Source: Pelagicoccus sp. SDUM812002
GTDB taxonomy: Bacteria; Verrucomicrobiota; Verrucomicrobiia; Opitutales; Opitutaceae
DNA length: 64,000 nt
NCBI RefSeq assembly: GCF_031127835.1
Contig: NZ_JARXHX010000001.1
Span: 558,001 to 622,000, forward strand
Direction: 5' to 3'
Below are positions 9,176 to 18,405 of the stretch, piece after piece (the stretch's first letter is position 1; every line of letters begins with the position of its first letter). The position numbers were made by a program, and so were the translations under genes. The notes below the pieces were generated by a model. That model ran no database searches, had not been told where the DNA came from, and worked only from the letters and a program-made list of their open reading frames with translations.

Positions 9176-11464
9176 CTAGCGCTTGCGCAATTCCACTTGG
9201 ATTGACTTGGACGCAGGTGTTTCGCTCCCTCTTGCGAAGTGGTCGATCGGCACTAGAGAATTTGCCTCCGGGAAATACATGGCGACGCACCCCTCCGGAA
9301 TGTCGTAGGGGACCAGTCGATACAGTCTAGTGACGCGCACCTCTCCCCTAAAGAAGGAGTGCACATCGACTACATCGTCGCTCGCCAAGCCGAGCTGCTG
9401 CATATCATCAGGATTCAAGAATACAATACGCCGCTCACCCTTGATTCCCCTGTACCTATCGTCCATCCCATAAACGGTTGTATTGAATTGATCATGACTG
9501 CGGATCGTCATCAAAAGCAAACGACCTGCCTCCGCTCGCTCTATATCCAAATCGCTGGCAGCAAAGTTCGCTTTTTTCGTATCCGTTTCGAAACGACGAT
9601 CCTTGGCTAGATTAGGCAAATAATACCCTCCCGGTTGCTTCGCTCGAGTGTTGTAGTTTTCAAAGCCAGGAACAACTCGCTCAATCGCAGATCGTATACG
9701 GGAATAGTCAGACTCGAATTGACCCCAATCTATTTCACTCCCTTTCACCTTAAGTACGCGACTTGCAATTCCGCAAATGATGGCAACCTCGCTCTTGAGG
9801 AGCGGAGAAGCAGGTTCGATCTGGCCGGACGACGAATGAACAATTCCCATCGAATTCTCTACGCTCACCCACTGCGAACCACTCGCCTGGATGTCCTTTT
9901 CCGAACGTCCTAGACACGGAAGAATCAAAGCCTGTTTTCCCGTGACGAGATGGGAACGATTCAACTTAGTAGAAACGTGCACCGTCAAACGGCAGTTTCG
10001 CAGGGCAGATGCTGTGTATTCAGTATCTGGTGTCGCTGAAAGAAAGTTACCGCCGAGCGCCATGAAAACACGTCCAGAATGAGCTTTCATATGACGTATC
10101 GCCTGTACCGCATTCAGCCCTGCCTCGCGCGGGCAATCGATTCCGAATTCCTTCTCCAGAGCATTGTAAAACCACTCCGGCATATGCTCGAAGATGCCCA
10201 TTGTCCGATCGCCTTGCACGTTACTGTGCCCACGCACCGGACACAAGCCCGCACCTTTGATGCCGATTGCCCCTCGCAGCAGGTGCAGATTTGTTAAGTC
10301 ACGTATCGTGGCCACTGCATTTCGGTGCTGCGTCAAGCCCATCGCCCAACAAGAAATAATCCGCTTCTTGCTAGCAATCGCTTCCGCAAGCTCGTTAACA
10401 ACCGACATCTCCAGGCCGCAGGCATCAAGCAGAGTCTCCCAGGAGGTAGAGTTTAGCGAATCGCGATATTCAGAAAGACCCGCTGTGTGTTCATTGATGA
10501 AATCGCAATCAAGAGTCTCCCTTCCCGACTTCTCCATTTCGAGCAAACGTTTGCCAATCGCTTGAAACAAGGCTTGGTCGCCATTGGTACGGATTCGCAC
10601 AAACGTGTCAGCGAGAGGTGTTTTCCCTCCGAGCACCTGCGAAACCCGCTGAGGGTGGCCAAACGCGACTAAACCCGCTTCTCGAAGTGGATTAATGGAT
10701 ACAATCCGAGCACCTTTTTCCTTCGCTTGCTGCAGCGTCGTAAGCATGCGCGGATGGTTGGTACCTGGGTTTTGGCCAATCACCAATATTAGCTCCGCTT
10801 CCCGTAAGTCTTCTAAGGTCACGGTTCCCTTTCCCACTCCGATCGATTGCTTCAGAGCAAGTCCGCTCGACTCGTGGCACATGTTCGAACAATCAGGAAG
10901 ATTGTTCGTACCGAAAGCGCGCACAAAGAGCTGGTAAAGAAAAGCTGCCTCATTGCTGGCTCGCCCAGATGTGTAGAAGATGGCCTCGTCCGGATCCGCA
11001 AGATCGTTCAGCTCGTTCGCGATGAACTGGAACGCATCGTCCCACGAAATCGGCTCGTAATGCTTAGCCCCTTCGCGCAGCAGCATGGGTTCGGTCAAAC
11101 GGCCTTGTTGGTCGTGCCAAAAGTCACTTTTATCGGCAAGTTCCGCAACCGAATGCTTGGCGAAAAAGGCCGACTTGATACGTTTCGCGGTGGTCTCGCT
11201 GGCAACCGCTTTGGCTCCATTCTCGCAGAACTCGAAGGTACTGCGATGCCCGTCCGGATCCGGCCACGCGCAGCTGGGACAATCGAAACCGCCTTTCTGG
11301 TTTAGCTTCGTCAACGCTTCCTTCGCCCGCCCTACGCCCGCTTTCCCAATCGCGTGCCGCATCGCGTGATAGACCGCGCTGGCTCCACCGGCTTTGTCTG
11401 CTGGACTCGATACACTGAGCTTTTCGAACCTTTCTGGAGTGTTTTCGTTAGGGGTACTCGACAT
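9176..11464 (-). CDS. FdhF/YdeP-family molybdopterin oxidoreductase alpha subunit
   Basis: Large molybdopterin-guanine-dinucleotide oxidoreductase of 762 residues. The N terminus has the YdeP-type CPSCAWPDPDG (C62, C65) and FEFCENGAKAV (C80) pattern rather than the classical four-cysteine iron-sulfur motif. The cofactor-binding regions include VIGQNPGTNHPRM, and a typical C-terminal MopB domain contains IRSHDQFNTTVYG. At the place where formate dehydrogenases carry selenocysteine or cysteine, the sequence is CHESSG with serine, so genuine formate oxidation is doubtful despite frequent database naming. The next gene upstream in the operon is fdhD, whose product sulfurates the molybdenum cofactor, so the pair are likely expressed together. 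Substrate unknown. Confidence 0.85.
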   Translation of the reverse strand: MSSTPNENTPERFEKLSVSSPADKAGGASAVYHAMRHAIGKAGVGRAKEALTKLNQKGGFDCPSCAWPDPDGHRSTFEFCENGAKAVASETTAKRIKSAFFAKHSVAELADKSDFWHDQQGRLTEPMLLREGAKHYEPISWDDAFQFIANELNDLADPDEAIFYTSGRASNEAAFLYQLFVRAFGTNNLPDCSNMCHESSGLALKQSIGVGKGTVTLEDLREAELILVIGQNPGTNHPRMLTTLQQAKEKGARIVSINPLREAGLVAFGHPQRVSQVLGGKTPLADTFVRIRTNGDQALFQAIGKRLLEMEKSGRETLDCDFINEHTAGLSEYRDSLNSTSWETLLDACGLEMSVVNELAEAIASKKRIISCWAMGLTQHRNAVATIRDLTNLHLLRGAIGIKGAGLCPVRGHSNVQGDRTMGIFEHMPEWFYNALEKEFGIDCPREAGLNAVQAIRHMKAHSGRVFMALGGNFLSATPDTEYTASALRNCRLTVHVSTKLNRSHLVTGKQALILPCLGRSEKDIQASGSQWVSVENSMGIVHSSSGQIEPASPLLKSEVAIICGIASRVLKVKGSEIDWGQFESDYSRIRSAIERVVPGFENYNTRAKQPGGYYLPNLAKDRRFETDTKKANFAASDLDIERAEAGRLLLMTIRSHDQFNTTVYGMDDRYRGIKGERRIVFLNPDDMQQLGLASDDVVDVHSFFRGEVRVTRLYRLVPYDIPEGCVAMYFPEANSLVPIDHFARGSETPASKSIQVELRKR

Positions 11465-11477
11465 AGATAATCAATTT

Positions 11478-12341
11478 CTAATCGGAAAAGTGAATACGGT
11501 ACGGAGCGCTGTAGACATTGAAACGCTCACCTCGCAAAAATCCGACCAAAGTTACGTTAAACAGATTTGCGAGCTCCACCGCAAAGCTGGACGGAGCGCC
11601 AATGCTCACCAGAAAGGGACAACCGCAAGCAAGTGCTTTTTGCATCAAGTCGTAGCCGAGACGCCCGCTGAAGAGAATCGCTTGCTCCTCCCAGGGCAGA
11701 GAATCACCGCGCAGCCAGGCTCCCGTTAGCTTATCCATAGCATTGTGACGCCCTATGTCTTCTGCCAGCGCGATCAACCCACCATCCGCTCCGATACGGG
11801 CGGCCGCGTGCAATCCGCCCGTCCGCTGAAAATCGGACTGGAGCTGGAGCAATTTCAGGGGCAGCGCCTTAACTGCCTCTTCGGATAAACGAACTCCCTC
11901 TCTATCGTGGAACCGATCTTCGCGAGCGATCCGCAGGGATTCGAGAGCGCTTTTGCCGCAGGCACCGCAGGCCGAACTGATCGGGAAAGCCCGAGAATGC
12001 CGCCCTTCCTCCAAGGTCGCGCTTTCGGTCACACGCACCATCGCCCGCCAAGCTGGCATAGTTGCACCCTTCGCCTGAGTGAATCGAATATCGACCACCT
12101 CAGTCGCTGAGGTAATGATCCCTTCATTGTACAGCATCCCTAGGACCAAAGCCTCGTCATCACCCGGAGTTCGGAACGCAACCCCTAAAGGCAGTGTCGT
12201 CTTACTATTTCGCACAGCCACTTCCAATGGCTCTTCCACAGTCAATCGATCGTCCTCCGGGGAAGCCTTCCCTTCGGCGATACGTAGAATTCGAGAACGG
12301 ACCGTCGCCGTTCCCTTTGCAGAAATGTCGTTCTTAGGCAC
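11478..12341 (-). CDS. fdhD: Formate dehydrogenase accessory sulfurtransferase FdhD
   Basis: FdhD passes sulfur from a cysteine desulfurase to the molybdenum cofactor of FdhF-type enzymes. The conserved SSACGACG motif is present (C125 and C128), together with EEPLEVAVRN at 36-44, DEALVLGMLYNEG, GGLHAAARI, EDIGRHNAMDKL and FSGRLGYDLMQKA. Length 287 is normal. The start is GTG at 12341. It is 13 bases upstream of the molybdoenzyme gene and transcribed in the same direction, which fits a dedicated maturation factor. Confidence 0.93.
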   Translation of the reverse strand: MPKNDISAKGTATVRSRILRIAEGKASPEDDRLTVEEPLEVAVRNSKTTLPLGVAFRTPGDDEALVLGMLYNEGIITSATEVVDIRFTQAKGATMPAWRAMVRVTESATLEEGRHSRAFPISSACGACGKSALESLRIAREDRFHDREGVRLSEEAVKALPLKLLQLQSDFQRTGGLHAAARIGADGGLIALAEDIGRHNAMDKLTGAWLRGDSLPWEEQAILFSGRLGYDLMQKALACGCPFLVSIGAPSSFAVELANLFNVTLVGFLRGERFNVYSAPYRIHFSD

Positions 12342-12466
12342 AATAAAGTCTCTGCCCCAATCGCAGGCAAGTCACCCTTTATCCAGCTCATGGTGAAGCG
12401 TCTCGCAAACAAATTCACTTTCTACCGTAAGAGCCCCGCTCAAAGCCGTCTATCAATTGGAGAAAC

Positions 12467-15091
12467 ATGGACTTATCCAACTCAAAACATCTAGCCTTAA
12501 TCGCTCTGGCAGTCGCCTTTCTCGCCAGCATCGCTCCTGGACAACGTGTCACCAACGACACCCTGAATTTCCCATCTTCCTTTACTACGGGTGACTATGA
12601 GCTCGATGAGCTCCTAAGCGTAACCTCCATTCTAGCCATAGCCAGCCCCGACGACGGATCCGGCAACGTATTTCTCGCGGAGCGCCAGGGCCGCATTACC
12701 ATCGTCACAAACTTGGAAAATGGGGAAACAGCCCCCTCGCCGTTTCTCGACATAAGCTCCCGCGTGACCTCAAATTCAGAGAATGGCCTCCTCGGATTAG
12801 CCTTCCACCCGCAATACGAAACGAACGGCTATTTCTACGTATTCTACACCACCAATGCCAGCGGACAAGCCACAGACCGCGTATCGCGTTTCACCCGCTC
12901 GCAAAACGACCCTCTGCTGGCTGACAACGAGTCCGAGTTCGTACTCTTCGACCAGCGCGATGAAGCTGGTAACCATAACGGCGGTGCCATCCATTTCGGA
13001 CTCGACGGCTACCTTTACGTTGCCCTCGGCGACGAGGGAGGCGGCGGAGACAATTTCCGCAATGGCCAACGTATCGACAAGGACCTCTTCGCCGGACTCC
13101 TACGCTTGGATGTCGACAAGAAGCCTGCGAACGTCGAGCCAACCAATCACCCCGCCATCCCGCGTAACAACGATGATGTAGCTCCCTTTAGCATCCCTCT
13201 CGACAACCCGCTCGTAAGCCATTGGCAAGACGCTGGAGCCAACCGCGATTCGGATCTCCGCCTTGAGTTCTACGCCATCGGGCTTCGCAATCCATGGCAC
13301 TTCGACATTGACCCGCTTACCGGCGATATTTGGCTCTCAGACGTCGGTCAAAGCTCATACGAGGAAATCAACCTCATCGAGAAAGGTGGCAACTATGGTT
13401 GGCCCAATCGCGAGGGAGCTCACAATTACAGCCAGAACCGAGACGTTCCTCCAGAATTCGGAGCGTTGATTGATCCAGTTTTTGAATACGGTCGAGAACT
13501 CGGGTCAACCGTTTCAGGTGGAGTCGTCTACCGAGGTGCCACCTTTCCTGAGCTTTATGGAGCTTACATTTTTTCCGAGTTCTTCTTTAACCATGCGTGG
13601 GCGATCCAATGGGATGAGCAGTCCTCCAATTACCAGACAACTCGGATTGGATCCTTCTCCAGCGTATCCGCCTACGGACGCGATCCGCAAAGCGGCGAGC
13701 TGCTCGCCGGAAATATCATGGGCGGCCTAGGAATATTGACACGGACCGACGCCGACAGCGATCCCACCTTTCCGGAAACGCTCAGCGAAACAGGGGCGTT
13801 TACCGACTTGGCGGCACTCCAGCCAGAAGCCGGAATCTACTCCTACGAGCCAAACCTGCCCTTCTGGTCTGACCATGCGGTGAAAACCCGTTGGGTTTCG
13901 ATCCCCGGAGCCGAACAAATACGGTACGCTCAAGACGGAAATTGGAGTTTCCCGGAAGGATCAATTTGGATCAAGCACTTCGAACTTGAAACGGAACGCG
14001 GAAACCCCGACACTCGCAAACGCATAGAGACGCGATTTCTCGTCAAGACCAACGCCGGGGCCTACGGTCTCAGCTACCAATGGAACGAAATGGAAACCGA
14101 GGCTTCTCTCGTTCCACCCGAAGGGTCAAGTATCGAAATTCCGGTGACAGTCGACGGACAGGTCATCTCCCAAACTTGGCAAATTCCTTCCCGCCAACAA
14201 TGTCTTGGCTGCCACACCCCGGCCGCTGGATATGCCCTTAGCTTCAACACTCGCCAACTCAATACGCTCGGGACCCACGAGGGCCAGGCTGAGAACACTC
14301 TGGCCTACTTTTCTCGACTCGGAGTTTTGGATACAAACATTGCGAGCACCCAAGAACTTCCGCGCTACTACGAGCCGGAAGAGGAGTCGGCCACTCTTGA
14401 AGAACGCGCCCGCTCGTATCTAGCAGTCAATTGCGTATCCTGCCACCAACCCAATGGAGGGACACCCTCCTCTTGGGACGCCCGCCCGCACATCTCCTTG
14501 GATGCGACCGGACTCATCAACGGAATTCCAGCCAACAACGGCGGTGATTCCGAGAAACGCCTATTCGTCCCAGGTTCGCCCGAAAACTCCGTCCTGCTCG
14601 ATCGTATGGCCGCCCGAGATGGTTTTAGGCGCATGCCGCCCTTCGGAAACAATCTGACCGACCCAGCCGGGCTGAGCTTACTTACTCGATGGATAGCGAG
14701 TCATGGAGCGGAAACCCTATTCCAAGAATGGCAAGCTTTGCACTTTTCTAGCACCACCGCGCCCAAGGCTGCCTCGAATGCCGACCCAGACGGCGATGGA
14801 AACAGCAACCGACTAGAATTCCTCACCGATACCCTTCCGCTAGACCCAATGAGCAAATGGACTCCTCAATTCACTCGAGACCAAGATGCCCTTACGGTGC
14901 GCTTTTCCCTCATTCCCGGCCGGAGCTTCGTAATCCAAAAAAGCGCCGATCTCAGCACCTGGAGCGATTGGGAAGCAGACGGAAATTCACCCCAAGCCGC
15001 TTCGGAGCAAACCGTAGACGCTCTCGTCAGAGGGAGCCTGCTCAACGATCAGGACGAACAATCGTTCTACCGCGTTACGGTCGAAGAGTAA
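12467..15091 (+). CDS. Secreted glucose/sorbosone dehydrogenase-like protein fused to a diheme cytochrome domain
   Basis: Exported 874-residue multidomain redox protein. A signal peptide (1-26, ending SIAPGQ) is followed by a GSDH-type six-bladed beta-propeller of the PQQ-dependent sugar dehydrogenase family (about 50-420; NGLLGLAFHPQY, NHNGGAIHFG, GLRNPWHF, YGWPNREG). Residues about 440-750 match the SO2930-type cytochrome module and bear two heme sites, CLGCH near 579 and CVSCH near 656. A short calcium-binding-like DPDGDGNSNRLEF segment near 770 and a small C-terminal beta domain end the protein. A GGAGA ribosome site precedes the ATG. It probably oxidises a sugar in the periplasm and passes electrons to its own hemes. 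Whether PQQ is bound is uncertain, as no pqq genes are in view. Confidence 0.8.
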   Translation: MDLSNSKHLALIALAVAFLASIAPGQRVTNDTLNFPSSFTTGDYELDELLSVTSILAIASPDDGSGNVFLAERQGRITIVTNLENGETAPSPFLDISSRVTSNSENGLLGLAFHPQYETNGYFYVFYTTNASGQATDRVSRFTRSQNDPLLADNESEFVLFDQRDEAGNHNGGAIHFGLDGYLYVALGDEGGGGDNFRNGQRIDKDLFAGLLRLDVDKKPANVEPTNHPAIPRNNDDVAPFSIPLDNPLVSHWQDAGANRDSDLRLEFYAIGLRNPWHFDIDPLTGDIWLSDVGQSSYEEINLIEKGGNYGWPNREGAHNYSQNRDVPPEFGALIDPVFEYGRELGSTVSGGVVYRGATFPELYGAYIFSEFFFNHAWAIQWDEQSSNYQTTRIGSFSSVSAYGRDPQSGELLAGNIMGGLGILTRTDADSDPTFPETLSETGAFTDLAALQPEAGIYSYEPNLPFWSDHAVKTRWVSIPGAEQIRYAQDGNWSFPEGSIWIKHFELETERGNPDTRKRIETRFLVKTNAGAYGLSYQWNEMETEASLVPPEGSSIEIPVTVDGQVISQTWQIPSRQQCLGCHTPAAGYALSFNTRQLNTLGTHEGQAENTLAYFSRLGVLDTNIASTQELPRYYEPEEESATLEERARSYLAVNCVSCHQPNGGTPSSWDARPHISLDATGLINGIPANNGGDSEKRLFVPGSPENSVLLDRMAARDGFRRMPPFGNNLTDPAGLSLLTRWIASHGAETLFQEWQALHFSSTTAPKAASNADPDGDGNSNRLEFLTDTLPLDPMSKWTPQFTRDQDALTVRFSLIPGRSFVIQKSADLSTWSDWEADGNSPQAASEQTVDALVRGSLLNDQDEQSFYRVTVEE

Positions 15092-15103
15092 CAACGGGTT
15101 TAT

Positions 15104-16000
15104 TTAGGAACGCTCTAAATGCTTGGCGAAAAAGTCCAAGGTCCGCTGCCAGGCAAGTTCCGCTGCGTCCTCGTCGAAGCGGGGCGTAGTGTCGTTGTGG
15201 AAGCCATGATTGGCCCCCTCGTAAAAGTAGGCTTCGTACTCCACATCGTTAGCCTTGAGAGCCTCCTCGTAATCAGGCCATCCAGCGTTCACGCGTTCGT
15301 CCAAGCCGCCGTAGTGGAGTTGCACAGCCGCCTTGATATTGGCAGTTTCTTCAGCGGTCGGTTGGCCTCCGTAGTAAGGGACCGCCGCTTTGATCAAATC
15401 GGGGAGATGAACCGCCAAACGATTCGACATCCAACCACCGAAGCAGAAACCGACCACGCCGATGTTACCATTACAGGCCTCGTGAGCAGCGAAGTACTTC
15501 GCTCCAGCGATAAAATCCTTCACAATCAAACCCCGATCCAGCTCGCGCTGCATTACTCGACCTTCGTCGTCAGTGCCTGGATAGCCGCCCAACGGCCAAA
15601 GAGCATCCGGCCCGAAAGCCACGTAGCCCGCTTTGCCGAGTCTTCGCACTACGTCCTCGACATAAGGGTTCAAACCGCGATTTTCGTGCACCACCAATAC
15701 TCCCGGCAGCTTACCGTCAGCTAGCTTCGGCTTCACCAAATATCCACGCATCTCTCCGTTGCCTTCGGGCGAATCGTAAGCTTCGTATCCAGTATCCAAT
15801 GACGTATATTCAGGATCGACCTACTGAGCGAAAGTATAGTTCGGGCTCAAGCTATCCAAAATTCCCGCCACGGTAAGACCTCCGATGGCGTACTTGCTCG
15901 CCTCCTTGACGAAAAACCGTCGATCGACCAAACCGTGAACGTATTGATCGAAGAGGTTAAGAAGACCTTGGTCAAAATCAGAGGCTTTTTTACGTTTCAT
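15104..16000 (-). pseudogene. Dienelactone hydrolase-family gene interrupted by an in-frame TAG
   Basis: Alpha/beta hydrolase of the dienelactone hydrolase family split by a single stop. The start at 16000 (MKRKKASDFDQ) opens a leader with DRRFFVKEA, a twin-arginine-like export signal, then LSPNYTFAQ and a TAG at 15821-15823; the same frame then continues VDPEYTSLD into the full catalytic domain. That domain keeps the nucleophile in GFCFGG, the Asp in YGGLDER and the His in GANHGFH. Family members commonly read AQQV here, so a CAG-to-TAG change explains the break. A TTG at 15799 could restart translation, giving a cytoplasmic, leaderless enzyme. The catalytic domain shows no other damage, so the event is recent, a sequencing error, or tolerated. 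Confidence 0.85.
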
Positions 16001-16164
16001 AGAGCGAGGACCGTTGAGGTTAAATGAACTACGCCAGTGAGACGAAATCCGAGCTACATCCATTGCGCAACGATTCGCTAATTTGCCGGTCCCTATTGAT
16101 AAGTGCCACAAGCCCTTGCCAGCTTGCAACGAACAGCTAAGATAATCTCCACCCGACAATTATC

Positions 16165-16857
16165 ATGATTACACGAACCCTATCCTACTTGATTCTCACC
16201 CTTTTCCTCGCCAATTCCGCCGCTGCTCAAGACGACTGGACCTATCTCTTCAAGGACACGGACTTAAACGAATTCTACTTCGACTTCCTCGAAGAAACGG
16301 AGCCTGAGGATGTCTTCGAAATAACAGCTGACGGCACGCTCGTAATCAAAGGTGAAGACCAGCCTGAGGGGTACATCCAAACCTTGGACGAGTACGAAGA
16401 CTACGAGATCAAATTCGAATATCGCTGGCCGGACGAGCCCGGGAAAAGCGGTATTCAAATTCACAGTACGTCAGATACCGCCCACAGCATTTGGCCAGAA
16501 AGTATTGAAATCCAACTGGAGCCCGATCACTCAGGCGACTTCTGGGTTCTGAACAATACGATCGACGTCGAGGAAGAACAAATGCCCGATAAAGCAGCTG
16601 AGCGAAATCGCCGTATCAGACTCACCCCAAAACCCGAACCCCGCGAATTCGGAAAACCCAAGAAGGATCTCGAGAAAGAGCCTGACGAGTGGAATGCCAT
16701 GCACATCGTGACCAAAGGCGACACAATCAAGGTTTACCTCAACGACAAACTGGTTAACGAAGGCAAAAACGCTTCCGCCACATCCGGGTTCATCACGATA
16801 CAAGCTGAGGAGTCAAATATCGAGATTCGTAACTTTCGCCTCCGCGAGCTCGAATAA
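16165..16857 (+). CDS. Secreted DUF1080 (3-keto-disaccharide hydrolase-like) protein
   Basis: Exported 230-residue protein of the DUF1080 family, a concanavalin-like beta sandwich; some members hydrolyse 3-keto-glycosides. The signal peptide is residues 1-22 (ANSAAAQ). The family pattern is visible as ADGTLVIKGE, YEDYEIKFEYRWP, GKSGIQIHS, IEIQLEPDHSGDFW, EWNAMHIVTKGDTIKVYLNDKLV and a final GFITIQAEESNIEIRNFRL. This family is strongly expanded in Verrucomicrobiota and Planctomycetota. It stands alone, divergent from the broken hydrolase gene. The substrate cannot be assigned. Confidence 0.85.
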   Translation: MITRTLSYLILTLFLANSAAAQDDWTYLFKDTDLNEFYFDFLEETEPEDVFEITADGTLVIKGEDQPEGYIQTLDEYEDYEIKFEYRWPDEPGKSGIQIHSTSDTAHSIWPESIEIQLEPDHSGDFWVLNNTIDVEEEQMPDKAAERNRRIRLTPKPEPREFGKPKKDLEKEPDEWNAMHIVTKGDTIKVYLNDKLVNEGKNASATSGFITIQAEESNIEIRNFRLRELE

Positions 16858-16920
16858 CAGCAAGCAGGAAGGACGAGGCTCTTTCTCCTGAAACCCGCAG
16901 GCCTACTGGCGACTAAGACC

Positions 16921-16947
16921 AAAAAAAACGGGCGGCTGTACCGCTCG
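16921..16947 (-). terminator. Intrinsic terminator facing the minus direction
   Basis: On the minus strand CGAGCGG, a 5-base loop and CCGCCCG pair with one A-C mismatch and run straight into eight T. No protein-coding gene upstream on that strand accounts for it, which is the main reason to suspect an RNA gene. Confidence 0.65.
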
Positions 16948-17210
16948 ATTGACGCCATCCTCCCCTCGTTGCTTCACCAGCAGAGCCAGGCGCCGCGCCG
17001 CATATCTAGCATCTGTATCCAAGCTTACTCAGGTCGCTGAGTCAACGAGGACCGAGCCCTCGCAAGAGGATATTGGAGCGGCTCTGATCAAAGGCGTTTC
17101 ACTGATCGAACTCCAGTGACCGAGAAGCGGGTCGCGAGGATCAGATACGAGAAGACCGGGGCGGTCCCACATCCGCCCCGGCCAAGCAACGACTCAGTTT
17201 TGGAACTAAA
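16921..17210 (-). ncRNA. Candidate structured RNA with its own terminator in a 614-base gene-free region
   Basis: No convincing reading frame exists between 16858 and 17471. On the minus strand the stretch ends in a stem (16929-16947) followed by eight U residues, yet no minus-strand gene lies upstream of it. The 9-base element at 17184-17192 is exactly complementary to 16966-16974 and could close a domain of about 227 nt. Inside it are a perfect 9-bp GC-rich hairpin near 17156-17180, a possible TCTGATC/GATCAGA helix, and several small hairpins. I could not match it to tmRNA, RNase P, SRP RNA or a clear 6S consensus. The remaining bases up to 17471 hold no feature I can name. The 5' end is a guess. 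Confidence 0.4.
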
Positions 17211-17471
17211 ATCAGAGGAAAAATTACTTTCGTCCTGCTTTCGTTTCCTGTCCGCTCATTTGATTGAGCGTGCCAAAAGAATACCAAATCCGGACAAATT
17301 CCACAATCCGTGAAGGATACTCTTTTTCCTGTGTCTTTCCGCAAAATCGCTAAGTTCAATCCGCAAAACCGGCTGTGCGCGGTCAATATTCGCTGAAACG
17401 AGCACTTTCCGCCGCCAAATACACAAAATGGGTGGACACAGAGAGTTCTCCGACTACCAATTTCCTCCGTT

Positions 17472-17711
17472 ATGTCCAAAGTGCTTAAAATAACGCCAAA
17501 AACAATCGCCTTCGACGTAGTCCTCGTCGCCATCGTATGGGCTCTCTTCGCTCTCTGGTTTAAGCCACACGTCCCTAGCGAAGACGCATTAATCATCAAC
17601 CTCATCGCCGGCTTCACCGCGCTTCCCGCGGCAGGCACTTTCTACTTTTGCTTGCAGATGTTCAAGGTGACTCTAGCCCACCAACGCAAGCTGAACGCCG
17701 AGAAAAAATAG
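17472..17711 (+). CDS. Small two-helix membrane protein, unknown function
   Basis: A 79-residue protein with two predicted membrane helices (about 11-30 and 41-63) and a basic, soluble tail ending in RKLNAEKK. I do not recognise the family. Support for it being real comes from a clear hydrophobic pattern, the ATG after a gene-free region, and a strong intrinsic terminator 27 bases after its stop. It is transcribed alone. Confidence 0.6.
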   Translation: MSKVLKITPKTIAFDVVLVAIVWALFALWFKPHVPSEDALIINLIAGFTALPAAGTFYFCLQMFKVTLAHQRKLNAEKK

Positions 17712-17737
17712 TCGGCAAGCGACTATGAGACTTTCTT

Positions 17738-17768
17738 AAACCGGTTCCTCTCGAGGTACCGGTTTTTT
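17738..17768 (+). terminator. Intrinsic terminator after the small membrane protein gene
   Basis: AAACCGGT at 17738-17745 pairs with ACCGGTTT at 17758-17765, an inner CCTC/GAGG extends the stem, and a run of T follows. It separates this gene from the convergent 200-residue gene. Confidence 0.85.
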
Positions 17769-17775
17769 CGTTTCC

Positions 17776-18378
17776 CTACCCTAGCAGATTCATCTGCGAG
17801 TCTTTAATCAGGTCGAAATTTTTCAGAACTCGCAGGGTTTGAAGTAGGTCCGACTTCTCGTAGATTTGCTTCGTATCCACGCGATCAATTAAGTCGAGGG
17901 CCATCGACTTAAAAGAGATGATCCCATCCACACCTTTTTCCTTTAGTAGCTCGACGCACTGCGAACGGTGGGGCTCTTGGGTCGGAAAGACGGGAGCTAC
18001 TAATATATTCTTCGGTGGCGTTTTGGTGCCGAAGCTCACCGCTGGATCGTAGGCGAACCATTTGTCGGCCTTTTTGAAAACGTAGGTTTCCAGATGCTTC
18101 AGGATTTCCGCCCCGCCCGTCATGCTAGCCAACGCCGCCTTGTCGCTAAACCATCCCCTCACGCAAATGATCGCGCTTTCGAGATAACGAAGCTCGCTCG
18201 AGAAAAGCAGGAAGTTCGGATCGCGGCTACCTTCCACAAAAACCATGTTGCGCACGTAGAGGTCGAGCCCTTCGTCGATTCCTTTTTTCGTCTGAGCTCG
18301 CGACTTTCGGAGAGGACGCACCAGAAAACCGTTCTGCTCGAAGTATTCACTAACAATCGCTTCTTCGACGCTTTGCAT
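17776..18378 (-). CDS. Conserved-looking hypothetical protein
   Basis: A 200-residue soluble protein I do not recognise. The N terminus (EEAIVSEYFEQNGFLVRP) resembles the opening helix and strand of restriction-endonuclease-like or small nuclease folds, and an acidic GLDLYV follows near 40, but the usual D-ExK catalytic pattern is not evident. There is no signal peptide or membrane segment. It lies 27 bases downstream of aroB on the same strand, so it may share its transcript. Function not assigned. Confidence 0.6.
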   Translation of the reverse strand: MQSVEEAIVSEYFEQNGFLVRPLRKSRAQTKKGIDEGLDLYVRNMVFVEGSRDPNFLLFSSELRYLESAIICVRGWFSDKAALASMTGGAEILKHLETYVFKKADKWFAYDPAVSFGTKTPPKNILVAPVFPTQEPHRSQCVELLKEKGVDGIISFKSMALDLIDRVDTKQIYEKSDLLQTLRVLKNFDLIKDSQMNLLG

Positions 18379-18405
18379 GGTTTTATGGATTTCAGAAGAG
18401 TTAGA

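Noticed and set aside
16921-17210. tmRNA, RNase P RNA or SRP RNA identity for the candidate RNA
   Set aside because: I looked for the 3' CCA and tag frame, the GAGGAAAGTCC element and the SRP core GGAAGCAG pattern; none was found.
17141-17638. 165-codon minus-strand frame over the small membrane protein
   Set aside because: It is antisense to a better candidate and runs over the gene-free region with no domain or start signal.
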